Positions 8,352 to 14,843 of a stretch of 37,943 nucleotides of DNA are shown piece after piece. Position 1 is the first letter of the stretch; the number at the start of each line of letters is the position of its first letter. This DNA comes from an uncultured Bacteroidales bacterium (GTDB taxonomy: Bacteria; Bacteroidota; Bacteroidia; Bacteroidales; Bacteroidaceae): contig CADAVI010000033.1 in assembly GCA_902791295.1 (NCBI GenBank), positions 1 through 37,943 of the forward strand, written 5' to 3'. Position numbers and translations under genes: made by a program. Under the pieces are notes generated by a model. The model was not told the DNA's origin. It saw only the letters and a list, made by a program, of their open reading frames with translations, and did not search any database.

Positions 8352-8432
8352 CACCCGCATTTGTGAGTACAGTGCCGTGAAGCGTGCGGAGGAGCTGCTC
8401 AACAAACAAGTTTACTTTAAACCATTACAACA

Positions 8433-8702
8433 ATGTATTTGGATTCAGCTAAGAAAGAAGAGATCTTTGGCAAATTCGGCCAAGGCGTGAAGGACACCGG
8501 CAGTGCAGAGAGTCAGATTGCACTCTTCAGCTATCGTATCAGTCACCTCACCGAGCACATGAAGCAGAACCGTAAGGACCACAGCACCGAGCGTGCCCTC
8601 ACCGGTCTGGTCGGCAAGCGCCGCGCCCTCCTGAACTACCTCAAGAGCCGCGACATCAACCGCTATCGTGCCATCGTCAAGGCTCTCGGCCTGAGAAAGT
8701 AA
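8433..8702 (+). CDS. rpsO: 30S ribosomal protein S15
   Basis: An 89-residue protein, the standard S15 length. The conserved core is present: DTGSAESQIALFSYRISHL, then the helix with HxxxHSTERAL-like spacing (KDHSTERALTGLVGKRRALL), then NYLKSRDINRYRAIVKALGLRK at the C-terminus. S15 binds the central domain of 16S rRNA at helices 20-22 early in small-subunit assembly. In other bacteria it represses its own translation through its leader. It is a single-gene unit here, with its own -7 box about 85 bases upstream and a strong intrinsic terminator 16 bases after the stop. Confidence 0.98.
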   Translation: MYLDSAKKEEIFGKFGQGVKDTGSAESQIALFSYRISHLTEHMKQNRKDHSTERALTGLVGKRRALLNYLKSRDINRYRAIVKALGLRK

Positions 8703-8717
8703 AGCAAACAAAGCCCC

Positions 8718-8753
8718 GAAGCCTCCGCCTCTCAGTCGGAGGCTTCTTTTTTT
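8718..8753 (+). terminator. Intrinsic terminator of rpsO
   Basis: A perfect 10-bp stem, GAAGCCTCCG (8718-8727) with CGGAGGCTTC (8737-8746), a 9-base loop, then seven T (8747-8753). It lies between rpsO and typA, so typA must have some read-through or a promoter overlapping this region. No clear TAnnTTTG box is visible in the short gap to 8766. Confidence 0.93.
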
Positions 8754-8765
8754 CAATCGCAAGTT

Positions 8766-10574
8766 ATGGATATCAGAAATATCGCCATCATCGCACACGT
8801 GGACCACGGCAAGACCACTTTGGTGGACAAGATGCTGCTGGCCGGCAACCTCTTCCGTGACAACCAACAGACGGGCGAACTCATGCTCGACAACAACGAA
8901 TTGGAGCGTGAACGCGGCATCACCATCCTCTCCAAGAACGTGTCCATTCAGTATAAGGGCACCAAAATCAACATTATCGACACTCCGGGCCACAGCGACT
9001 TCGGCGGCGAGGTGGAGCGCGTGCTCAACATGGCCGACGGCTGTCTGCTGCTGGTCGATGCCTTCGAAGGCCCCATGCCCCAGACACGCTTCGTGCTGCA
9101 GAAGGCACTGGAAATCGGCCTCAAGCCCGTCGTGGTGGTCAACAAGGTGGACAAGCCCAACTGCCGCCCCGAGGAGGTCTATGAGATGGTCTTCGACCTC
9201 ATGTGCGACCTCGACGCCACCGAGGAGCAGCTCGACTTCCCCGTCATCTACGGCAGCGCCAAGAACGGATGGATGGGCCCCGACTGGGCCGCCCCCACGG
9301 AAGACATCACCTATCTTCTCGACGCCATCATCGAGCACATCCCCGCCCCCACCGTGCTGGAGGGTACGCCGCAGATGCTCATCACCTCGCTCGACTACAG
9401 CAACTATACGGGACGCATCGCCGTGGGCCGCGTGCACCGCGGCACGCTGCGCGAGGGCATGAACATCACCGTGGCCCATCGCGACGGCTCCATGGAGAAG
9501 ACTAAGATCAAGGAGCTCCACACCTTCACCGGCATGGGGCGCCAAAAGACCGCAGAGGTCTCCTCGGGCGACATCTGCGCCATCGTCGGCCTGGAGCACT
9601 TCGAGATTGGCGACACGATCTGCGACTACGAGCAGCCGGAGGCTCTGCCCCCCATCTCCATCGATGAACCCACCATGTCGATGCTCTTCACCATCAACGA
9701 CTCGCCCTTCTTCGGCAAGGAGGGCAAGTTCTGCACCTCGCGCCACATCAGCGAACGCCTCGACAAGGAGCTGGAGAAGAACCTGGCTCTGCGCGTGTCG
9801 CTCGTTGACGGCTACACCGACCGATGGCTGGTGGCCGGACGCGGCGTGCTCCATCTCTCCGTGCTCATCGAGACCATGCGCCGCGAGGGCTACGAGCTGC
9901 AGGTGGGTCAGCCCCAGGTGATTTACAAGGAAATCGACGGCGAACGCTGCGAACCTATCGAGGAACTCACCATCAACGTGCCTGAGGAGTTCTCCTCCAA
10001 GATGATTGACATGGTCACACGCCGCAAGGGTGAGATGACCTCGATGGAGAGCCAGGGCGACCGCGTCAACATCGAATTCCTGATTCCCTCGCGCGGCATC
10101 ATCGGCCTGCGCACCAACCTGCTCACCGCCTCCCAGGGCGAGGCCATCATGGCCCACCGCTTCAAGGAATACCAGCCCTACAAGGGCGACATACAGCGCC
10201 GCACCAACGGCTCCATGATTTCCATGGAGACGGGCACCGCCTTCGCCTACTCCATCAACAACCTGCAGGACCGCGGCCGCTTCTTCATCGAACCGCAGGA
10301 GCAGGTCTATGCCGGACAGGTGGTGGGCGAGCACGTCCACGACAACGACCTGGTGGTCAACGTCACCAAGGCCAAGCAGCTCACCAACATGCGCGCCTCG
10401 GGCTCCGACGAGAAGGCGCGCATCATCCCCGCCACCATCTTCTCCCTGGAGGAGGCTTTGGAATACATCAAGGAGGATGAATACGTGGAGGTGACGCCCA
10501 AATCGATGCGCATGCGCAAGATCATCCTCGACCACCTGGAGCGCAAACGCTCCGGCCGCTCCAAGGAAGAATAG
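8766..10574 (+). CDS. typA: Ribosome-binding translational GTPase TypA/BipA
   Basis: A 602-residue protein, the normal TypA length. The G1 motif AHVDHGKTT is at residues 10-18, G2 lies in RERGITI, G3 is [13 protein letters not shown]4 is NKVD and G5 is in VIYGSAKNG. Domains II and III (EF-Tu-like and EF-G-like) follow, then the TypA-specific C-terminal domain ([20 protein letters not shown], then [15 protein letters not shown]). TypA binds 70S ribosomes and helps 50S assembly and stress or cold adaptation. ATG 8766 directly precedes the canonical [15 protein letters not shown]. The comM/yifB start is only 12 bases after the stop, so the genes are probably co-transcribed. Confidence 0.98.
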   Translation: MDIRNIAIIAHVDHGKTTLVDKMLLAGNLFRDNQQTGELMLDNNELERERGITILSKNVSIQYKGTKINIIDTPGHSDFGGEVERVLNMADGCLLLVDAFEGPMPQTRFVLQKALEIGLKPVVVVNKVDKPNCRPEEVYEMVFDLMCDLDATEEQLDFPVIYGSAKNGWMGPDWAAPTEDITYLLDAIIEHIPAPTVLEGTPQMLITSLDYSNYTGRIAVGRVHRGTLREGMNITVAHRDGSMEKTKIKELHTFTGMGRQKTAEVSSGDICAIVGLEHFEIGDTICDYEQPEALPPISIDEPTMSMLFTINDSPFFGKEGKFCTSRHISERLDKELEKNLALRVSLVDGYTDRWLVAGRGVLHLSVLIETMRREGYELQVGQPQVIYKEIDGERCEPIEELTINVPEEFSSKMIDMVTRRKGEMTSMESQGDRVNIEFLIPSRGIIGLRTNLLTASQGEAIMAHRFKEYQPYKGDIQRRTNGSMISMETGTAFAYSINNLQDRGRFFIEPQEQVYAGQVVGEHVHDNDLVVNVTKAKQLTNMRASGSDEKARIIPATIFSLEEALEYIKEDEYVEVTPKSMRMRKIILDHLERKRSGRSKEE

Positions 10575-10586
10575 TCCTCCGCCCCC

Positions 10587-12158
10587 ATGCTGGTCAAAAC
10601 CTACTCCGCCAGTGTCCAGGGTCTGAATGCCCAAAGGGTCACCATTGAGGTCAATCTGGCCCGGGGCATCCGTTTCTGCATGGTCGGACTGCCCGACAAC
10701 GCCGTCAAGGAAAGTCACGAGCGCATCGTGGCTGCCGTGGAAAACAGCGGCTACAAATTCCCGGCCAAACAAATCACCGTCAATCTCGCTCCCGCCGACG
10801 TCCGCAAGGAAGGCAGCGGCTACGACCTGCCCATCGCCATCGGCATCATGGCGGCAGAGCAGGAAGTGGAGACCGCGCTGCTGGAGCGCACCATGCTGGT
10901 GGGGGAGCTCTCCCTGGACGGCAGTCTGCAACCCGTCAAGGGCGTGCTGCCCATTGCCATCAAGGCCCGTGAGTTGGGATACGAAAATCTCATCGTACCC
11001 AATCAGAACGTCCGCGAAGCCGCTGTTGTGAACCGCGTCAAAGTATATGGCCTCAACCACATCTCTGAGGTGGTGAATTTCCTCAACGGCAAAGACGCAC
11101 CCATACCTTATGATATGGACACGCGTAAAGAGTTCTTTGAGCAACAGTGTGACAACGCCTACGATATGGCCGACGTCAAAGGACAGGAATCCGTGAAGCG
11201 GGCACTCGAAGTGGCAGCAGCCGGCGGACATAACCTCATCATGGTGGGGCCACCGGGCAGTGGCAAGAGTATGATGGCCAAGCGCCTACCCTCCATCCTG
11301 CCGCCTCTCTCACTGTCTGAGAGTCTGGAGACCACGCAGATTCACTCCGTTGCCGGCAAGTTGGGTAAAGACTCCGCCCTTATCGCCACGCGGCCTTTCC
11401 GCTCACCTCACCACACCATATCGCAAGTAGCCCTCGTGGGCGGCGGCACCAATGCCGCTCCCGGAGAAATCAGTCTGGCTCACAACGGGGTGCTTTTTTG
11501 CGATGAATTGCCCGAATTTCAACGCCAGACATTGGAGGTGTTGCGCCAGCCGCTGGAAGACCGCGTTATCAACGTCTCCCGTGCCAAATACACGGTGGAC
11601 TATCCGTGCAGCTTCATGTTTGTTGCCTCGATGAATCCGTGTCCCTGCGGCTATTTCGGCGATCCGCACCACCGCTGCGTGTGCACGCCGGGGCAGATCG
11701 GGCGTTACCTCTCCAAAATCAGCGGGCCCCTGCTCGACCGCATCGACATCCACTGCGAGATACAGGCTGTCCCCTTCGCCCAACTCTCGCAGATGAAGCC
11801 CGGCGAACCCTCATCGGTGATTCGGGAACGCGTAATCAGAGCCCGAGCCATCCAGACCGAACGCTTCAGCTCCCTTCCTTCCGGGAAGGGCGGGGAGATG
11901 GGCCGGCCCCATTGCAACGCCCAAATGACGGAAAAGATGCTTCACCGCTATGCCGAACCCGATGCCCAAGGCCTCGAGATGCTGCGTCTGGCGATGGAGC
12001 GTCTGAAGCTCTCCGCCCGTGCTTACAGCCGCATCCTCAAGGTGGCCCGCACCATTGCCGACCTCGCCGGCAGCGAACAGGTGCAGACCGCTCATATTGC
12101 CGAAGCCATCGGCTATCGCAACCTCGACCGCGGCGACTGGGCTGAGCGGGGACTTTGA
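10587..12158 (+). CDS. comM: YifB/ComM family Mg-chelatase-like AAA+ ATPase
   Basis: A 523-residue protein. The N-terminal Lon-substrate-like ChlI domain begins MLVKTYSASVQGLNAQRVTI. The Mg-chelatase AAA+ core has Walker A MVGPPGSGKSMMAKRLPSIL near residue 218, RPFRSPHHTIS, LAHNGVLFCDELPEF (Walker B), and the Cys cluster CPCGYFGDPHHRCVCTPGQI. The C-terminal ChlI domain has LSARAYSRILKVARTIADL. ComM of gammaproteobacteria is a hexameric helicase driving branch migration during integration of transformed DNA; the role in Bacteroidetes is not tested. Odd feature: between residues ERF and HCNAQM the protein has an extra SSLPSGKGGEMGRP segment encoded by a G-rich hairpin sequence (11870-11903) that ordinary family members lack. 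Confidence 0.95.
   Translation: MLVKTYSASVQGLNAQRVTIEVNLARGIRFCMVGLPDNAVKESHERIVAAVENSGYKFPAKQITVNLAPADVRKEGSGYDLPIAIGIMAAEQEVETALLERTMLVGELSLDGSLQPVKGVLPIAIKARELGYENLIVPNQNVREAAVVNRVKVYGLNHISEVVNFLNGKDAPIPYDMDTRKEFFEQQCDNAYDMADVKGQESVKRALEVAAAGGHNLIMVGPPGSGKSMMAKRLPSILPPLSLSESLETTQIHSVAGKLGKDSALIATRPFRSPHHTISQVALVGGGTNAAPGEISLAHNGVLFCDELPEFQRQTLEVLRQPLEDRVINVSRAKYTVDYPCSFMFVASMNPCPCGYFGDPHHRCVCTPGQIGRYLSKISGPLLDRIDIHCEIQAVPFAQLSQMKPGEPSSVIRERVIRARAIQTERFSSLPSGKGGEMGRPHCNAQMTEKMLHRYAEPDAQGLEMLRLAMERLKLSARAYSRILKVARTIADLAGSEQVQTAHIAEAIGYRNLDRGDWAERGL
11870..11903 (+). repeat. G-rich hairpin element inserted in frame in comM
   Basis: A perfect 7-bp stem CCCTTCC (11872-11878) with GGAAGGG (11884-11890) and a 5-base loop is followed by CGGGGAGATGGGCC. 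It adds about 12 residues to the protein. A similar arrangement (hairpin, then CGGGGAGGGGGC) lies on the minus strand inside the AAA+ gene at about 14073-14102. The shared layout suggests a small dispersed palindromic element. Confidence 0.5.
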
Positions 12159-12168
12159 TTATTCTACC

Positions 12169-13089
12169 ATGAAAAAGGTACTCTGCATCACCGGCGGTAT
12201 CGTCTTCGCATTGTTTGTCCTTCTCGCTACCGCCAGCACCTACATGCTCCATTTCGCCCTGGCTTCTGACCCCAACAGGGCCGACACCGACTCCTGCTAC
12301 CGGCAGCTCTTCGCTGCCTATCCCGAGACACGCGAATGGGTGGACAGCCTCCGCGCCGCCGGCGCCCTCAGAGATAGCTTCGTCACCATGCCCACGGGGG
12401 AACGCCACCATGCCCTCTATATCGACCGGGGCGCAGGGAAGACCGCCGTCCTCATCCACGGATGGCGCGACTGCGCCGTGAAGTTCCTCTGGCTGGGACG
12501 ACTCTACGAGAGGGAGCTGGGCTACAACGTGGTGATGCCCGAGCTGCACGCCTGCGGCGAGAGCGAGGGACGATGGATCCGGATGGGCTGGCGGGACCGC
12601 CTCGACGTGAAGCACTGGGTAGAAGCCTTCCGGACGGACACGATGGCGGTACACGGCGTGTCGATGGGCGCCGCCACCGCGATGATGCTCTCGGGCGAAG
12701 ATATGCCCGAAGGGATTCGTGAGCTGCGCTTCGTGGAGGACTGCGGCTACACGAGCGTGTGGGACGAGTTTGCCTGCCAGCTGAAGGCGCAGTTCGGCCT
12801 GCCGCCCTTCCCCCTGATGCACACCACGAGCCTGCTGTGCAAGGCGCTCTGCGGCTGGAGCTTCGGGGAAGCCTCGGCGCTGAACGGGGTGGCGCGCTGC
12901 CCCTACCCCATGCTCTTCATCCACGGCGGGAGCGACACCTTCGTGCCCACACGGATGGTTTACAAGCTCTACGGGGCGAAGCCGGAGCCCAAGGCGCTCT
13001 GGGTGGCGCCGGGCTCGGGCCATGCCGCCTCCTATCGCGACCATAAGGAGGAATATGCGCGCCGCGTGCGCGAATTCCTCGCCCGCTGA
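12169..13089 (+). CDS. Membrane-anchored alpha/beta hydrolase
   Basis: I choose ATG 12169 (MKKVLCITGGIVFALFVLLA), giving 306 residues; a longer frame would run back into comM. Residues about 5-28 form one signal-anchor helix, so the domain should face the periplasm. The hydrolase motifs are oxyanion-loop HGWRD, nucleophile elbow GVSMGAAT (Ser about 165), acid region HGGSDTFVP and catalytic His in GSGHA. The closest general type is the serine aminopeptidase S33 or prolyl-oligopeptidase-like alpha/beta hydrolases common in Bacteroidales. The substrate (ester or peptide) is not predictable. It starts 10 bases after comM, so it probably ends the typA-comM operon, and it converges on the AAA+ gene with only 11 bases between. 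Confidence 0.85.
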   Translation: MKKVLCITGGIVFALFVLLATASTYMLHFALASDPNRADTDSCYRQLFAAYPETREWVDSLRAAGALRDSFVTMPTGERHHALYIDRGAGKTAVLIHGWRDCAVKFLWLGRLYERELGYNVVMPELHACGESEGRWIRMGWRDRLDVKHWVEAFRTDTMAVHGVSMGAATAMMLSGEDMPEGIRELRFVEDCGYTSVWDEFACQLKAQFGLPPFPLMHTTSLLCKALCGWSFGEASALNGVARCPYPMLFIHGGSDTFVPTRMVYKLYGAKPEPKALWVAPGSGHAASYRDHKEEYARRVREFLAR

Positions 13090-13100
13090 CGTCACGCCCC

Positions 13101-14192
13101 TCAGAAGCCGATGCGCCTCTGGGATCGCGGCAGCTCCAGAGGGGGGATGTCGTCCTCGATGATGACCAGGAGCATCTCGGGCTCGTCAAACTCGTCCGGC
13201 AAGCAGCGCTTGGCGTGGCGCACGTAGATGCGCTCCAGCATGTTGGCCACGGCGCGTGCGTTGCCCCAGTTGCGGGGGTCGCGCCGGCGCCAGGCCTCGG
13301 CGAGCTGACGGCGGTATTTCTCCCAGGCCGCCTCGGTGAAGGCGTAGCCGTATTCGTCGACGCGGCTGAGGGTGATCTGCTCCAGCTGCTCGGGCGTGAA
13401 GTCGGGGAAGTCGAAGCGGTTGGGGAAGCGGGAGTCGAGGCCGGGGTTCGTCTCCAGCAGCTTGAGCATCGGCTCGCGGTATCCGCAGAGCACCACGGCG
13501 ATGTCGCGGCGGGACTCGTCGGCCAGCAGCGTCATCAGCTGCGGCAGCACCGAGCGGGCGGGGTCGCGGTCGTCCGTGCCGTGGAGCAGATAGGCCTCGT
13601 CGATCATCAGCACGCCGCCGCGGGCCTGCTCCACGATGCCCTCCACGGCACGCTCGGTGTCGCCCCAGAGGGTGCCGATGAAACTGCCGCGGTCGCACAC
13701 GACGACATGGCCCAGGGAGAGGGCGCCGGCCTCGCGCAAGAGCGCGCCGAAGATCTTGCAGACGGTCGTCTTGCCCGTGCCGGGATTGCCCAGGAAGACG
13801 CTGTGGAGGGAGACGGCGTGGGGCTTGGCGCCGGGCATGAGGCGCATGAGCTTGCGGTTGAAGGCCGTGAGGGCGACGAGCTCGTCGATGCGCGCCTTGA
13901 TGTCGGCGCAGCCCTCCAGACGCTCGAGCGCCCGGCGCGGATGGGGCTCGGGGTACAGGATGCGCAGCTGGATCTTCGCGTGGTCGTTGAGCTCCACCTC
14001 GCCGTCGGGGTAATCGTCCCACTCCCAGTCATCCTCGTCTTCGTCCTGCCCTGAGTCTGTCGAAGGGTCCTCAGCCCCCTCCCCGCTCCCCTTCTGGGGG
14101 AATGCTTCAACGTCCTCAATCGTCTTTCCATCGACAAACTCGTTTAAGAGTTCGTCAAAGGGCTTCTCGTCTTTTTGGAGTATCTTCTTCAT
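13101..14192 (-). CDS. CbbX/SpoVK-type AAA+ ATPase
   Basis: A 363-residue protein from ATG 14192. Residues 1-75 are an acidic, low-complexity N-terminus (DEDEDDWEWDDYPDGE). The AAA+ domain then carries Walker A GNPGTGKTT, an arginine-rich region, Walker B GVLMIDEAYLL, sensor-1 VVLCGY, and a lid with NWGNARAVANMLERI. This is the CbxX/CfqX family, whose members include the Rubisco activase CbbX and SpoVK of sporulating Firmicutes. Neither Rubisco nor sporulation genes are present, so the client is unknown; these enzymes usually remodel a partner by threading a terminal peptide. Two palindromic elements are inserted in frame in the N-terminal region (14049-14067 and 14073-14102). No -7 box lies next to the start; the nearest good leftward promoter is about 410 bases upstream (14604-14635). 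Confidence 0.9.
   Translation of the reverse strand: MKKILQKDEKPFDELLNEFVDGKTIEDVEAFPQKGSGEGAEDPSTDSGQDEDEDDWEWDDYPDGEVELNDHAKIQLRILYPEPHPRRALERLEGCADIKARIDELVALTAFNRKLMRLMPGAKPHAVSLHSVFLGNPGTGKTTVCKIFGALLREAGALSLGHVVVCDRGSFIGTLWGDTERAVEGIVEQARGGVLMIDEAYLLHGTDDRDPARSVLPQLMTLLADESRRDIAVVLCGYREPMLKLLETNPGLDSRFPNRFDFPDFTPEQLEQITLSRVDEYGYAFTEAAWEKYRRQLAEAWRRRDPRNWGNARAVANMLERIYVRHAKRCLPDEFDEPEMLLVIIEDDIPPLELPRSQRRIGF
14049..14067 (+). repeat. REP-like imperfect palindrome inside the AAA+ gene
   Basis: The 19-base word CCCTGAGTCTGTCGAAGGG has CCCT/AGGG arms and closely resembles the CCTGAGCnnGTCGAAGGG palindromes scattered in many bacterial genomes. Read in the gene it encodes DPSTDSGQ within the acidic linker, without breaking the frame. 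Confidence 0.5.
14073..14102 (-). repeat. G-rich hairpin element in the AAA+ gene, related to the one in comM
   Basis: On the minus strand CCCC-loop-GGGG (plus-strand 14088-14099) is followed by AGCGGGGAGGGGGC. The layout of a short stem followed by CGGGGAG-GGGC matches the element at 11870-11903 in comM. It encodes QKGSGEGAED in the acidic linker. Confidence 0.4.
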
Positions 14193-14295
14193 AGTCGTAT
14201 CGTTTTTAGGAAATCACTTATTGTCAAAACACATCTCATGAAACATCTCTCATGCGTCTCCATTCCGAAGAAAAGAGGATGAAGACACACGTCAA

Positions 14296-14317
14296 GCCGC
14301 AGGGGTGCGGCGCCCCT
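14296..14317. repeat. Overlapping inverted repeats (alternative hairpins)
   Basis: GCCGCA-GGGG-TGCGGC (14296-14311) forms a 6-bp stem. AGGGG-TGCGGCG-CCCCT (14301-14317) forms a competing 5-bp stem sharing the middle bases. The two folds exclude each other. It lies between the putative terminator and the AAA+ start, so in a long leader it could act as a switch, or it may be a dispersed palindrome. Confidence 0.45.
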
Positions 14318-14357
14318 ACGCAAAAGGGCACAACAATCCCCTGACGGGAAATAGCAT

Positions 14358-14598
14358 TAAAAAGGGGGAAGGGAGTCTGAGGTCCTTCAGCTCCGCCACA
14401 TCACTTCGTACAATTGTAGCAACAAGTCAAAGAGCGCTGCTCTGCCGGGAAGATACACTGACCCCTGCAACACGGACTGATCGCCTGCGGGCGGTCCGCT
14501 CTGTCGGTTGCGGTCGGGAGGGGTTCAAGTGTTCATACCTGCTTTGCGCTGTGCTAAAATTGTGAAATAAATGATGTGAACGGAATCTTGTGATTTCC
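14358..14598 (-). ncRNA. Candidate structured small RNA or long leader, leftward
   Basis: A near-ideal leftward promoter (14604-14635) predicts a start near 14598. The transcript would open with a small hairpin (GGAAATC/GATTCC, 14582-14598), then a long nested structure at 14459-14527. In plus-strand coordinates this pairs TGACCCCT (14459-14466) with AGGGGTTCA (14519-14527), GCAAC (14467-14471) with GTTGC (14507-14511), CGGAC (14473-14477) with GTCCG (14494-14498), and CGCC (14482-14485) with GGCG (14490-14493). That is about 22 colinear base pairs. A third hairpin with a run of T (14359-14394) could end it, giving about 240 bases. I do not recognise an RNA family: no RNase P, SRP or tmRNA motifs are visible. 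If the end is leaky, this is the 5' leader of the AAA+ gene. Confidence 0.5.
14359..14394 (-). terminator. Possible intrinsic terminator of the leftward RNA
   Basis: On the minus strand GGAGCTGA (14394-14387) pairs with TCAG-A-CTCC (14380-14372) with one bulged base and a 6-base loop. It is followed by CTTCCCCC and then TTTTT (14363-14359). The T run is separated from the stem by about 8 bases, so termination may be weak. Confidence 0.35.
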
Positions 14599-14603
14599 GG
14601 CCG

Positions 14604-14635
14604 CAAAAGTACGACATTTTTTGATAGCCTCCAAA
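14604..14635 (-). promoter_or_regulatory. Strong leftward Bacteroidetes promoter
   Basis: On the minus strand TTTG (14635-14632), exactly 20 bases, then TACTTTTG (14611-14604). This is one of the best consensus matches in the window. It points into the gene-free region ahead of the AAA+ gene. Confidence 0.75.
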
Positions 14636-14735
14636 TGTTTTCATGATTTTAACATTTGAGAATATGTTGTAAAACATGTTTTACGCGGTTTTCTGAAAAA
14701 TTTGAACAAAGTTTAGAAAAATATCGCGGGGGAAA

Positions 14736-14767
14736 TTTGGCTATTCGGGAAAAAGGCCGTACTTTTG
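14736..14767 (+). promoter_or_regulatory. Rightward promoter of the lipoprotein gene
   Basis: TTTG (14736-14739), 20 bases, TACTTTTG (14760-14767). Start near 14774 gives a leader of about 70 bases. The 14 bases around this -7 box (14758-14771) are the exact reverse complement of 14600-14613 at the leftward promoter. Confidence 0.78.
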
Positions 14768-14843
14768 CGGCAAAGATATCAAAGCGTGATATCCGAAACA
14801 TAGAGACACGGCAGAAAACAGTAAAAGAAAAATTAGGAAAGAA

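Larger units (their letters stand above)
14193..14843. other. Gene-free 651-base region with divergent promoters and structured sequence
   Basis: No convincing protein is encoded here. An 86-codon rightward open frame (14305-14565) lacks a promoter, a domain and a credible start context, and it coincides with the inverted repeats, so I treat it as chance. Working from right to left, the region holds a rightward promoter for the lipoprotein gene, an AT-rich spacer, a leftward promoter, a nested hairpin structure, a terminator-like hairpin, and a compact G/C palindrome. The last 100 bases before the AAA+ start hold nothing I recognise. Confidence 0.6.

Noticed and set aside
8445-11231. Very long minus-strand open frame (928 codons) opposite rpsO, typA and comM
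   Set aside because: It lies fully antisense to three well-identified genes and has His/Val/Asp-rich composition typical of antisense frames in GC-rich DNA. No domain is recognisable.
14500-14535. tRNA-like GGTTCAAGT word
   Set aside because: No matching acceptor, D-arm or anticodon stem could be built around it.
14305-14565. 86-codon rightward open frame in the gene-free region
   Set aside because: No promoter or domain supports it, and it runs through the inverted repeats, so it looks like chance or a spurious frame over a structured RNA.
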